From the NCBI GenBank assembly GCA_963932145.1, contig OZ010599.1, forward strand, positions 50,497,517-50,561,516: a DNA stretch of 64,000 nt, given 5' to 3'. This document shows positions 10,150-22,214 of the stretch, in pieces (position 1 is the stretch's first letter; the number at the start of each line of letters is the position of its first letter). Origin of the DNA: Acanthosepion lycidas (taxonomy: Eukaryota > Mollusca > Cephalopoda > Sepiida > Sepiidae). The position numbers were made by a program, and so were the translations under genes. The notes below the pieces were generated by a model. The model had not been told where the DNA came from, ran no database searches, and saw nothing but the letters and a program-made list of their open reading frames with translations.

Positions 10150-11845
10150 TTGACTGACTTGCATTTTTACCTCATACACCTTTGAGAATTTAATCTGACA
10201 AAGAACACAGAATTATGTAATAACAATAATAGGCATGTGCATTGGTACATAATAATCTTGGGGTGTCTCATATTTTGACTGTTAAAAGCAATATTTTTTA
10301 TTTTATTTTTATCAAAGGAACTTTGGTTGGAATCTTTCAAATCTTTTTTTAAATAATCTGAGAATTTTGTTGAATGTTCATGTTATATTTTTTATATTTT
10401 CTAAGTATTTAATCTCTTTAAATTGAATGCTTTGGGAGTTCGAAAAATAATAATCACGAATCTAATAATAATCACGGTATTTAATAATTTCTCTTTGTAT
10501 TGGATCGCCCTTGCTGTACCCTTTTCAGCATCTTTCGTTAATCCTCAATATCTCTGGAGATTTTTTGTTTTATATTTCTGTTGGCGAGAAGCGTTAGTAC
10601 CATTAACATGGTTATTAATTATCATGGATTTTTAGTTGATTAATGATTATCTACTAAGAGTGAAAAAAACTATAGTATGCCATTAATCAGAAAACACACA
10701 ACAAAAATGCTCCATTATTGATATATGTGTGTAGGCAAAAATTTTCAAAACTCATAATGAAGTAATAAGCAATTTTGAAATAACGTTTTAAGAGTAAACT
10801 GTATCCCTAACTAAATCCTATGAATAAACGTTTTATAGTCATGCTGCGAGTATAATCAACCTACAAATTGTGTAATAATTTCGTAATTAGCATTAGTAAA
10901 TAGTTATTCACTAGCTATTACTTAATGGGTGACTAATCGTAACGATTGGTGTGTAAGTAAACTCGGCGTAAGAAGAAAACCAGTATCAAACATGTATTAA
11001 GAATTTGGTTCAATCTAATAATCTTTTATTGGTAAGCTTACATAAAAATGCTACTTAGAAATTCGGTTACTATTATCAGTAGATTGCAGTCTTTTTGTTC
11101 GAGTTGTCATTTGGAAAGGTTTTCGTTCCTTACATCATTCTTCCTTTCATGATGTCAAGAATATGGAGTCATAGCAATAAATAAATTACCAAATAACATT
11201 CAGTACTAGTCTATGTAGGAAATCAAAATAATAATAAAAGAAAAATTAATAGTTAAGTAATAAAAATACTTTAAAATATAGATGAGGGTGATAATTAACA
11301 ATAACGAAAGAAAAAGTTAGATTATAAAAAAATATAGTTAAATAAATAAAGAATACTCTTATTATGCACCGGAATAGGCGTTTTGCCACCAATTGAAACA
11401 TAAATGAAATTTTCTTTTTCTTTGACGGCTAAAGGAGTCAGATATCCGGGTCAATTTTCCGGTAGAAAAAGTTGCTTCCAACATAAAAAAACAAACATTT
11501 TATCTCTGTATATGTATTTTAAAATCTACCATCATTTCTCTGAAATGTATACTAAAGCAATTTATCATTTTTGTCTGTGATCTTTTAAATGATTTATTTG
11601 TAGTTTATATATTTCCGGTGTGGGCTGATGATATCTTTTCAACCTCCAAATAAAATTACATATATAAAAAAAGAAGTACATTCAGACAAGGCCAACATAT
11701 CACCAGGACAACCCACAACAAATATGTTGAAATAAAAAGCTAGAGACATAAAATCTTGTCAAGGTTCATCTAGTATTTAAAGATATTGAAGCTAGCTTAA
11801 TTAGTTGTTAAATGGATGGGTAGTTACTATTATGCTATATTTATT
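10150..11845. other. AT-rich stretch, no gene seen
   Basis: Very AT-rich, with scattered short open frames. The 70-residue hydrophobic frame at 10423-10635 has no recognisable family and is judged chance. Confidence 0.5.
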
Positions 11846-11849
11846 ATAC

Positions 11850-11930
11850 GTTATTATCATACTATATTATACTATACATAACTGACGTATAGTTATAATT
11901 TATTCCACTAGGGAATCATTACTAATCAAC
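11850..11930. repeat. Direct repeat flanking an LTR-like element, left copy
   Basis: About 75 bp containing TATTATACTATACATAACTG and CACTAGGGAATCATT recurs at 13338-13402 in the same orientation with a few differences. The pair brackets the LTR-like repeat at 12031-12736. Confidence 0.75.
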
Positions 11931-12030
11931 AATCAACCAACGACGTTAAGGCTTTAGGAATTATTATGACGAAGTTTGTTTAAAGGGGAAAACCATCCAT
12001 TTGCCCTTCTAAACAAAAACATTTATATAA

Positions 12031-12736
12031 TACAAATCCTATATCATTCCAACAAATGACTAAAAACACAAAGTAGATTTGCAAACCCGCAAAATCGGAT
12101 CAAAACGACTAAAAACAGATTTCGCAATAAGGTGTGAAATTTTCTGACCAATGAAAGGAGGCGATTTGCTAAACTAAAAAAAAGATAACGAGCCAGTGTG
12201 AAAAAAGTCAACAATAAATAGAGAATTTCAAGTCAATCACCAGTCAGAAGGGCGCAGAGATCATAGAGGACAGAAGACTGACAGTAAATTCCATCACTGA
12301 TTCAACCCGACACTAAGAGCCGAAAGTGGAGTAGGAAAGGAAAACAACAACAAATTTACAACTGACTCCAAAACAATTCAACCCGATAAGTACATTTTCC
12401 TCTTATCTTTTATTCCTCATCCACACTCTCTTTTTCAACTTAAATTGATCGCCCCTTTCTCCTTTACACCTATACAAAAACAAAAGAAACAGACATTACT
12501 CTGCTACTCTGTTGAAAGCCAGCGAACACAGACATTTTTGTCAAAATCACATTTTGCTTAAACGAACTAAAGCATTAATCTTTTTTTACCCTATTCACAA
12601 GATAATAAATATACAATGTTCTATTTTCTACAAACGTTCCTTACCGTGTTGTTTCTTCTTGAAATGTCGTTGTATTTTGTGAGCAGGGTATCCCGTATTA
12701 AATTCTCCTTTTAATCCGGGTACGCTGAACCCTACA
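12031..12736. repeat. LTR-like interspersed repeat, copy 1
   Basis: About 706 bp, over 85% similar by eye to 22821-23581 in the same orientation. It starts TACAAATCCTATATCATTCC and ends ATCCGGGTACGCTG plus a CCYYACA tail. On the minus strand it would start TGTAGGG or TGTGGGG, as an LTR would, but I see no matching CA end and no clear target duplication. An AATAAATAGAG motif lies near 12213. It could be a solo LTR or another non-coding element; no protein is encoded. Confidence 0.7.
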
Positions 12737-14089
12737 TATTTTCCATACAAAAGTGAAAATGACCTTGATAATTTGAAATGACTTTGTTCATCCAAAGAGA
12801 ACATATTTCTACTGGCATCGTTCTGTCTCGTAAGACAATGAAGTATGCGCCAGGAGTTGCTCTAGTCTGTGCTTCAGTTGTAATGCTTGCTGTAACGGTC
12901 CGATCTTATCGCAGCATGTTCTTGAACGATAGGTGTAGTAGTGAATGGACATGTTTTTTTCATTGCTCCAAGAAAGAAAGTAATATGTTTTTTTTTGATT
13001 TTTTTGTTTTTGTTTTGTTTTAAGGGAAGTGATGATTTTTATTTATCTATTTATTCTTATACTATTCATCGTATATGATTATAGTTTTTATTATATTACA
13101 TTTTTTATCTTTAATTATTAGAATACATGTTGGTTCATTTTTATAAGTTAGGTCGTGATATGCATCATTTGCTTTCTTTTTAAAATAAGTGTTATTTAGC
13201 GAGTCAGTATTTCTTCCATGCTTATTGAACAGGAGTAGAGGTTTGTCCCTTGTTTTATGATTTACCGGTCCCATGGTCTCAATGATTTAACTTTTAACCT
13301 TTCGATGACATGACTGATCAGTGGCCGAGACTTTTCATTATCATATAATATTATACTATACATAATTGACATATAATTTACTTCACTAGGGAATCATTGC
13401 AGGTTGGCAATTTTCTGGTTAATGCATCCTGACTGGTATTAAGAGCCCGAACTCTTTGAGAGGTTGCTCTGGTTAACCGTAGCATAATATCGGGATATTT
13501 GCAGTGCGATATCGTGCATGGATTGCTACCCCTGCATATGTACTTCTGGTGGGCAAACCTGAAGCCACATTATATTTTAGTCCGAGCCATCTTCTGGACA
13601 GTTTGTATCGCCATAGAAAGTGTTAATTATTTTGGCATTTTTCTCCTTAAAACATAATCTTCTTATCACAGTTACAATAAAATACGAATAAACCTGTAAA
13701 CAAAAAATCACCTCCTTCAACTTGTCTTATTCTAATATTCGTGGAAATTCGTACCAATTTCTGAAGTGTAGAATCTTTTATCTTGGAATGTTTTCCAGGT
13801 ATCTTAGTACTTTGCAAAACTAATTTAAATTCTTCTGTCACTACCAATGAATTCTCTGTTCCAGAATATCTTTCCCTTTATAAAAAATACTCTAGAATAC
13901 ATATGCATAGCTATGGCGTTTACATTCGGGAAAATCTTTCAATGACAAGGGTATCGTCTCGTGAGACCTCGGATGATTGTTTCATGTGCTTTCGACTTTA
14001 TTTATTGCATTCTGTTAGGTATCTTTTTTTCTTTTGTCGCTCCCATTCTTTCCAGGTCTGTAACAAAATATTTGGGAGTCTAGAAATTT
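12737..14089. other. No gene seen; holds the right-hand direct repeat
   Basis: AT-rich sequence. The only structure I can support is 13338-13402, the partner of 11850-11930. Open frames at 12778 (81 codons) and 13783 (134 codons) match nothing I recognise; the second ends inside a CT/ATCT microsatellite. Confidence 0.45.
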
Positions 14090-14154
14090 TTCTCTCTCTC
14101 TCTCTCTCCCTCTCTCTCTTTCTCTCTCTTATCTATCTATCTATCTATCTATCT
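14090..14154. repeat. (CT)n(ATCT)n microsatellite
   Basis: An imperfect CT run to about 14130 is followed by six ATCT units to 14154. Confidence 0.95.
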
Positions 14155-16590
14155 ACATTCATCTGCGAATATTTTTGTATTTGCTGATTTTAATACTCAT
14201 TATGTCAATTGGCTTAATCATTCTAATGGTATTGATGTTGCCCGTATTCAGACTTTTCATTTGTCCGTTGTTCAATCTCTCAGTCAAATAATGGATTTCC
14301 CTACTCGTTTCCCTAATAATTCAGATCTACATGTTTCTTTAATTGATTTGATCTTTATCTTCTTTCCTAGCTCTTGTTGAGCACCGCAACTATGTCCTCT
14401 TGGCAATTCGGATTACGCTGTAGTATCTGTTGATATTTCTTTTGAATCGTCTATTAGACATGAACTTTCTATTCACAAGACTTTTTTTTTATGTCACCAA
14501 TGTTGGGATTCTTTTTGTGACTTTCTTCGAGACACTCCTTGGATTGATATTTTTAACCTTCCTATGACAGTTGCACACTGAGGTTTCATCTTGAATTAAA
14601 GCCGGCATTGATGATTTTGTACCTCCTCGAAAATTTCAGGTAAAACCACAATCTTCTCTTTGGTCCACACCGCTATTGCAGAAAAGTATTACTTTTTCCG
14701 GCTGTGCAAGCGTGATAGCCCCGATCACAATAAACGCCTCTTTGTGTCTGCTCCAAATAATTGTAAACATGCCCTTTGTTTAGTGGCAGAATGAAGCACC
14801 GTATTTACTCTGACAAGTTTTGTTCTCGTAACTAAGGGGGCTCTGTAATATCGTGTTAAATAAGTAAATCTTCTATCCCTCCTCTCTTCACTCAAGTTGA
14901 GGTGTTAACATCTGCTGATAAAGTAAAATGTTTTGCTCTTAAATTATCTTCAAATTCTACTCTTGATTCATCTTTAGTATTTTTACCACTCTGTCTATGG
15001 TTTCTGATATCATCTCTAAATTGGGTCCATCATAAAGCATGTGGATATGATGATATCTCTGCAATAGTCTTTAAGAAGTGTGCTCCTGAACTGGCTCCTT
15101 TTCTCTCTAAACTCTATAATAAATGCCTCGCTGCTTCTTGCTTGTTGGAAATCTTCTTTCGTGGTTTAATAACTCAAGCGAACCATCTGATACTTCTAAC
15201 TATCGTTCAATAGAACTTTTACTTCTTTTTGGCAAAATACTGGATGCTCTAATTAACTAATTGGTTAAGCAAGAGTTTTCTTTCAGAGTCTTCTTTCAAA
15301 TAAGCAATATGGCTTTCGCTTCTCTAGGTCAACGGTGATTTCTGAAAGATATGTTTTAGATAAGAATGGTGATGCCCGGGCTGTTGCTTTGGATATCTCG
15401 AAGGCGTTTGACAGGGTTTGACATGCTGGTCTTCTTCACAAGCTGAAAGTTTATGGTATTTCTGGACAAATTTTTGATCTGATTCAATATTTCCCATCAA
15501 ATCGCGAAATGAAAGTATTCTCGAACGGCCACTTTTCTAGATTTTTTATATCAATGAAAGTTCCCCCACCCCCGGATCTATCCTTGGGCCTTACGTTGTT
15601 CCTAATTTTCATGATGTCATCAGTTTATGCTAATGAAACAACTATTTACTCCTGTCTTAATAACCGGAAGAGGAGGATCATCAACAATGAGACGGTAAAA
15701 AGTTATTCCCAGAATTATTCCCAGATCTAAGCAAAAGAACGAGGTCAGAAAAAATCAAAAAGATGAATGCCTTTTGTCGATCGGTTCGATAAGATCAAAT
15801 TGGCAACTGATCTAAAAAACAATGGCCCACAATCTGTTGTTAACTGGTGCAAGAAATAGCTTGTTAATTGTAACACACCCAAAAGGAAACTGCTCTCTTT
15901 TAATCGTCTTTTTCGCCTCCCATCAGCATTTCTGTTGCTAACCTCCAGGAGAGTGACTCCTTGCGCATTATTGGGCTAACGTTTTCCGCTGATATGTAGT
16001 GGAAAGATTATACTGAATCAATTGCTAGGTCTGCCAGGTAATTTGGTTCACTCTGTTATGCTAGACAGTTTTTCTCGCCAGAATCTATCTTGCACATACC
16101 ATTTGTTCATGTATTGAATATTGCTGTCACATTTGGTCTGGTGCTTCTACTATATATTTACAGATTCCTGATAGAATACAAAGCAGAATCTGCAATGTCA
16201 TCGGTCTTGGCCTGACATCTCGACTTCAGTCACTTTTACACCACTGTAACATAGATTCAGTGTGTCTTTTCTATAAATATTTCCATGGTAATTGTTCTGA
16301 TGAGCTGTCCTCTTTGGTACTTAACTTTATGAATTTAAGCGCAGTACTAGATTCGCAGAAAGATCTCATCATGTTACATTTGAAATTGCTAGATGTAATC
16401 GCAAGTTCTATGCTAATTAGTTTCTTTTCTCGCACTTCTAAATGCCATGTCAATCGTTATCTTGTCTTCTTGATTCCTGTTCTTTTATTTTTTCTCTTTC
16501 CTTAATACTTTCGTTTTCTCATATTCTCTCACTCTCAGTAGACCTCTTGCGTCTTAGTGGCTTTATTGCCTTGTATAGGTTGAAATTATT
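14155..16590 (+). mobile_element. CR1/jockey-like LINE, endonuclease to 3' end
   Basis: This is the most complete CR1/jockey-type copy. In shifting plus-strand frames I read the end of an APE-type endonuclease (ADFNTHYVNW near 14195, LGNSDYAVVSVDISF near 14405), then FCDFLRDTPW, a DKVKCFALKLSSNSTLD block (14919), CGYDDISA (RT block 1, near 15042) and KKCAPELAPFLSKLYNKC. After these come ALDISKAFDRV (catalytic A block, near 15390), an insertion at 15655-15785, NWCKK, and the C-terminal region to about 16500. The YADDTT box reads YANETT, so it lacks a catalytic aspartate. Many stops and frameshifts occur. The 3' end is marked by TTGAAATTATTAAAATAAT, close to the end of the fragment at 47735-48145. 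Confidence 0.8.
15655..15785 (+). repeat. Insert in LINE, shared with 20155-20280
   Basis: About 110 bp beginning GAGGAGGATCATCAACAATG interrupts the LINE between its YADD-equivalent and NWCKK blocks. A diverged copy lies at 20155-20280, just before the Gypsy integrase remnant. Common motifs are AGTTATTC-CAGATCTAAGCAAAA and TTTGTCGAT. I cannot name its source; the neighbour at 20155 suggests it belongs to an LTR element. Confidence 0.6.
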
Positions 16591-16604
16591 AAAATAATAT
16601 GAAA

Positions 16605-16910
16605 ACCACATTTGGCTGTAGGAGAAGGTGCTGTCCTCTGCTGTCTGCACTCTCCTTTCTTCCTACTGATTCACTCTCTCATTAATGTCAATTTTAGAAA
16701 TAAGCCACCAGCAAGACCTGCAACAGTTTCTCATGTGGCTGGGTTGATGCTGTTTAACTTCAGCATCTTTGAATCGAAGGTCTTGTACCCGTTGCAAGTT
16801 CTTCGTACAGCATATCCTAGGCCGTCCTGCCCCCGACTTATATGGCGTTAACAGTGCAAACGTTTCTGGGAAAGCAGGGCGTCGGTGTTTGCGAACAGCA
16901 TCTCCCTGAT
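16605..16910 (-). mobile_element. RTE-like LINE 3' coding fragment
   Basis: The minus strand reads CNGYKTFDSKMLKLNSINPA followed by a position that would be Trp-Glu-Thr-Val if one stop is read through. This looks like the DLK-x-x-x-INPxxWE segment near the C-terminus of RTE-type ORF2 proteins. The fragment is short and contains stops, so this is a pattern match only. Confidence 0.4.
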
Positions 16911-18640
16911 CATTTTTTTTTTTTTGGCATCTTTGAAGCCTATGGTTTTCGTAACTTTACTATCTTCTCACTAAAGACAATATAGCAAGATCAGTAAACC
17001 TATGGAAATATAATACGAAGCAAAATATCGCATATTCATTGGATATTCTTGGTTAAAAAGCGATTTATCACGCAATTTCCTGGATATGGATTTTGTTTTA
17101 ACTGAAAGTCAAACGGTTCACTGTGGCGTAATGACCAACAAGCTAAACTTGTAGATCATAAATAGTAATTTCGGCCCTCACTGCATACTCCATATTATTG
17201 AGCTTGTGCCCGAACTAGGCTATGTTTAGTCAATAATAACTGCTTTTTACAAGTTGTCCATACTTGTGTGGACGTTAATGAAAAAGTTTGATTTGGAGGA
17301 AATTTTACTCGAAGCAACAAGCCAGCAAGCATCAACCCTTTTTATAATTTGAGTGGGATGGTTCCTATGTACATGCACTAATAGGTATGTGTGTATGGAA
17401 TGTTTTCGAAACATATCATGTGTTTGGAGAAATGAATGATAATAGACGTATAAAAGAAATGACATGTAATTATTTCAGGTTACAAATTGAACAGCGATCA
17501 TTTTTCAAACCCGTAAAATTGGCTTTGTAAATAAGAAACTAAGATTCCATTTTATTAGAAAATTAGGATGTAATTAAGTACTCACCAAAAATAATTATGC
17601 TTTGTACAATTTTTAGGGTGTGTCTAATTTGTTAAAATAAACACACAAAACACAGGGAATCGTTGGCACTTAGTATGTAACAAAAAGCAAAAGGAGTTTT
17701 ATTATCACTATGCTTTTGATGGAATAATATTACTTTTTTTTTCAGTAAGTCGATATCTTATTTTTTTGTTTTTACTTTTTCTCAGTAGTTTATTGCATGA
17801 TTTTGGGATAATCTAGATTTTCTTGTTATTTTTTGTGTGGTTTCTCGCAAAGTATGCGTTGGGTGGGAAAAAAATATGTTACCCATTTCTAGAAAAAATC
17901 TCATTGAGTTAAAAAAAAAAAAAAGAGAGAGAAATCAATTAGAATGGTTTTGGAGATGTGCACCCGATGTGCCTTTGACAGTACTAATGAGACAGATAAT
18001 GTGACTGGCGATTTTATTTCAAAACTTGTAAATATTTCTGATGTCATTTGTCAAGAAAAAGATTCATCGTGATAATTGTCAACTAAGTGTCAGTTGGAAG
18101 TGTATCTTAATTCAAATGTTATTATCTTCTGACGAAGGAAAACCAAAGAGACTGATTTCTGATCGAAACATAAACGAATTGGAACAATTTGAGTATAACT
18201 ATTTTAGCAGAAGGTAATAGCAAAAATGAAAAGATAACGTATTTCCTATAAAAAAAATATGTCAGAGTCGTCCATGTGCACGACAAATTTGTTGAATTTC
18301 ATTATCTTTTAGGCTTCATTTTGAGATTAATATGTTAAATAATAGTTTAGCAGACTATTATTGTTTAGAGAATTGTATTTCTCCTCTGACTTCCTCATTT
18401 TGACCTTTGAGGTAAAATACAGGAAAACAAAGGAAGTCGATTTTGATTGGCTAAAAGTAAAACTAGTGTGGAAATGTTAGAGACAGAAAGGGATTTCAGG
18501 TAGTTAAGTTTTATACATCGAAGAATGTAAACGTGTTATTTCGCTCGCCAATAGATAGCAAGATGGGATAGCAACCCCACTGGCTAGTCAAAAATGTACA
18601 GTTCTACATGATGAATAAAACTAGATAAGTTTAAAATTCC
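16911..18640. other. AT-rich, no feature recognised
   Basis: T and A runs (for example near 16912 and 17908) and chance frames only. Confidence 0.45.
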
Positions 18641-18774
18641 TTTGTTGAAGTTCTCTTTTATCTCCGAACGAAAAAAAAAAAACAGCGATCAGCGGCCAGG
18701 GGAAGATGAGAGAAGAAAGAGAAGAGAGAGAAGATCCAACAATTTGATTGAATCGACACCGTCGCCCCAAGACC

Positions 18775-19052
18775 AACCCTTATCGGCGCACCCCTCCTAC
18801 CATCATCGTTTGCTTCGAACCTTTCCTTTTTTCTCTCGTTTCATCGTCGTTGCTACCTTGTGAGCAACGACCCAACACTTTCGATGCTAAGGCACGTGAC
18901 CGTTTTGGAACGAACATCCATTCAAAGTTCTTTGGACGGTTGGCATTTTGCCGCCAGTCAAATGGCCACATGACTCATCGGAAACCCACCAAAAAGTATC
19001 CACGAGTGAGAGACGACCTGCGGGCATCGAGTCGCGAAGACGTGTTTTTAGA

Positions 19053-19105
<53 letters not shown>

Positions 19106-19280
19106 CGCTCGCTCGCTCGCTCGCTCTGCACATAAGCTTCAACCGTCTAGACTTCGGAAATAGACTTTTTTCATAGTCAATTCGTTTGCCGAAGCTACCT
19201 TCTATCAGTGTAGACACGGTCTTAGCCCTGTCTAGAGCAACAAGCATTTTCGTCACAAACCTGCAGCTCAGTAATCTTGG
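18775..19280. repeat. Interspersed repeat R1, copy 1
   Basis: Shares about 400 bp with 58455-58870 in the same orientation. Landmarks are TCATCGTCGTTGCTACC, GAGCAACGACC, GGCACGTGACCGTTTTG and GTATCCACGAGTGAGAGACG. A CT/GCTC microsatellite has expanded inside this copy at the place where the other copy has only a short TCTCTCTCTTC run. A 142-codon frame from 18748 runs through the microsatellite and is not taken as a gene. Confidence 0.75.
19054..19126. repeat. (CT)n(GCTC)n microsatellite
   Basis: About 24 CT units are followed by six GCTC units. It lies inside repeat R1. Confidence 0.97.
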
Positions 19281-20150
19281 TCATTTTCCTCGGTCGAAAT
19301 CTCACATCCGACCGAATTAGTTCTGTCATCAAATTGCTTCTGATCTTTCCTTTTCTACTAAAAATGGGACATTCTTAGGTAAAGTTGCCCCCCTTATACT
19401 GTTTATTCAAAAAAATAAAAGAAGGAAACTTTCCATATAACCTTTCTCCACGTTTTGGACTATTTCTTCTCCAAGGACACTTGACATTACTACGTTTTGA
19501 CGCGCAACAGCCTCCGACCATTAAAGTCAGCCTCACATTGTGCATATTTGGTTGAACCGCCTTTCCAGAGACCAAGAACTCTACTTTGCATTCCCTCCGC
19601 TACTGCACCCTGCCAAATTTATTGTTGAAAAAAAAAATTACATCTTGTTATGCCTTTTCTTATCTAATGATCCTATAATGGGTTTGTCCACTTTTTACAT
19701 TGCTAACTTGTTATGAACCATTGATATTCTAAGGGAATATCAAAATACTCTTATAAGTTTGGTAGTCTGACACAAGGCCATTCGCAAGAAACCGCACTAC
19801 GTAACTAGGCTCCTCCTATACCCTCACTAAAAGGCTATGCAACATATACTCAAATTGGCGTTGTGACCAAGAGACCCCACCTCAGAACGAAGAAGCTATC
19901 CAATACATGAACATAAGAAAACCTGTATGATAAAGTGAACATTGATACAGATGTGTTGCAGACTTAAAGAATTCGTCTACTGATCAAGAAAACAGAAATA
20001 TACTGTTTTTATCAACAGAATCAACTGGACATTAAGAGGGTGAAGATGCAATGCTCTTGTTTGGAAATACTTGCACAGAACAGAACTTCGATGTTGTTAC
20101 TGACTTGAAAGAGTCACTCTTATGGAGAATCTCTATTGAAACTCTACATT
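19281..20150. other. No recognised feature
   Basis: Stops in all frames and no repeat shared with the rest of the window. Confidence 0.4.
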
Positions 20151-20154
20151 TGTG

Positions 20155-21060
20155 AAGAGGAGGACCATCAACAACGAGATGGTCAATTAAAATTTTCAGA
20201 GTTATTCACAGATCTAAGCAAAAAAAAGAATGTCATACAATATCACAAAAATGTACGACATTTGTCGATTTTGTTTTTCGTTATGTACTCCTTCCGATCA
20301 CAAAGTAGATGAATTGAATATGGAAAAACAGGATGTAATTAAACCAATCACGGAGCCAACAAAGCAATCCTATCGCCTCTGTTCCAAAGTCAAATAGAAA
20401 ATCGACGCTCATCGAGAGTGTACAAGAGAAAATTATTACCTTCCTGTGACTGATTAACTCATGTGTTTCGTGGCCAAAAATATTTCAAGAAATTGAAAAG
20501 ATGATTTGTCACAATGAAAGAACTTCATTCATACCCACCAGTCAACAGATATTCAATGCCGAGATCTTTTTAGCGGAAAGATCGCCACTATGTGCCTACA
20601 GTAGAGAACTATTCTCAGTGGATTTCAATTACCCATCTGAAACAAACTATTTCATCTGCTGATACTGAACACATCAAATCAACATTTGCCCGTCATGGAC
20701 TTCCGAAGACAGTAGTATTGGATAATGAACCTTAGTTTAGTAATTGATATTTTGTGCAATTTGCAAAATCGCGCTGCTTCACTCATCTGAGAAGTTCGTT
20801 GTATCTACAAGTTGAAATATTTGTCAAAATTATCAAAATGCTGTTGAACAAGCCACGAGATAAATAACTCTTCTGAATTATTGTTCACCACCACTATAAC
20901 ACGGATGAAATCCGGAAGAGCTGCTAATGGGAAGAAAGCTAGGAACCAGAGTATCAGCTGTTCAAATGTATCTGAAATAGTAATGCAAAAAGGTTTCAGG
21001 GAGCTAATGCAAAACAGCTGCTGTTGTTACGAGTTGACAACATGTTAGTAGAATAGCACA
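20155..21060 (+). mobile_element. Ty3/Gypsy-type integrase remnant
   Basis: From about 20460 the plus strand reads WPKIFQEIEKMICHNE, which is the H2C2 finger region of LTR-element integrases with its cysteines lost. From about 20610 a core block follows: YYSRWISITHLKQT, HIKSTFARHGLPKTVVLDNE and VQFAKSRCFTHL. This is the first catalytic Asp region and the second Asp (DNE for DNGPQF) of the DD35E core. The E block region (LYLQVEIFVKIIKMLLNKP) no longer shows the usual YxPQSNGxAE. Stops interrupt it throughout. The 20155-20280 part also occurs inside the LINE at 15655. Confidence 0.7.
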
Positions 21061-21199
21061 AAATTTAATTGCTATAGCATCTGTTGATGATTAGTGCAAA
21101 CATTGAACAAAAAAATGTTTTTTATTTAAAAAATTGAATCTACTTCAAAACAAGTTCACAGAGTGCATCAAGTTCATGATAAATGAACATTTTATTAAA

Positions 21200-21350
21200 T
21201 TTTATTTAAGATTAAAGATAATTTATTTTTAAACATAAATACCAATTTCTTGATTATTGCATTGCTGGTGTTCCGTATTTTTTAAATTTAGAAAAAAAAT
21301 CACGCGCTTTTGAAGTCAGAGATTATAGTAGAAAACTATAACCAGTTGAT
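21200..21350. repeat. Direct repeat R2, copy 1
   Basis: The segment from ATTAAAGATAATTTATTTTT to AGTAGAAAACTA matches 22575-22715 in the same orientation at roughly 80%. It is AT-rich and non-coding. Confidence 0.7.
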
Positions 21351-21834
21351 ATTAATTGAGCTATACAATCCTCTTTACTCATTTTTCCTGTCCCCCAAGG
21401 TCTGCTAATTGTCAATTTGTAGCCAAGAGGTACATCAAGATATTCATCATTATGATAACAATAGTAGGTAACATGAAAATGGGTGCGCTTTTTCACGAAA
21501 TAAAAGCAAAGATTGCTACCTCTTGTTTTTAAAAATTGCAAAATATCAAGGAATTATCAAATTTAAACGGAATTTTCGGTACATCAATGAATGAATACCG
21601 AATAGGTATTTTCATTGTTCAAATTCAACCTAGTTGAAATATTGTTTTTAGCTCAGTTTCATTCTACTCTTTTCGATATCACGCGTGTACTTTTTAATGC
21701 CGTGGGGGTGTTCACTATGAGGTAAAGAAAAATTCCAGATGCTATTTCAATGAAACCGTTTATGCAATATCTAGTGTAAACAGAGCTAAGATTCCTTCTG
21801 AACCTTCCCAAAAATCATTCAATAAAACTAAAAA

Positions 21835-22015
21835 AAAAATGTTTTTTCCGTTACTGGGTGGCATACCACTAGCGTTTACCGCTTGTGGTCCGCTGTAGTT
21901 ACCACTGGCGGACTGTTGAAGGCCCACCGGTGCCCTGTTGGTGGCTGTCACAAGAGGACCGCAGGCGTTGCCATCGCCAGTCCGCCAGGGGGCCACTAGC
22001 GGCATGCGTGTAGGG
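21835..22015. repeat. GC-rich repeat R3, copy 1
   Basis: About 180 bp of GC-rich sequence inside AT-rich flanks. Short sub-repeats include GTTACCACTGGCGGAC and CCAGTCCGCCAG, with CCACTAGCG near both ends, and it finishes GCGTGTAGG. A diverged copy lies at 57755-57955. A 246-base minus-strand frame here (21760-22005) is not conserved in the second copy. Confidence 0.75.
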
Positions 22016-22039
22016 TTATCAGTGTAATTTTGAAATTAA

Positions 22040-22135
22040 TCTCGTTGCTGTTCGTAACACGAATTATTTTTATTGAATAAAGATATGTTTGAAGAATCTG
22101 AAAATGTAAAATTTTCGTGTGTGAACCTTTTTTAA
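22040..22135. repeat. Repeat R4, inverted relative to 58185-58265
   Basis: About 90 bp containing AATAAAGATATGTTTGAAGAA and GTGTGAACCTTTTTTAAAA matches the minus strand of 58185-58265. It follows GC-rich repeat R3 at a similar distance, so R3 and R4 may be parts of one element rearranged in the second copy. Confidence 0.65.
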
Positions 22136-22214
22136 AATAATTTTAATTTTTTTCACCTTTTTGAAAGTTAGATTATTTTTTTACGAAAATTCAAAAAGGA
22201 AATAATTTTGAATT

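Noticed and set aside
10423-10635. Small membrane protein gene
   Set aside because: The hydrophobic frame is what AT-rich DNA yields by chance; no homology or gene context.
18748-19176. A 142-codon gene
   Set aside because: The frame crosses a CT/GCTC microsatellite and a repeat whose other copy (58455) has no such frame.
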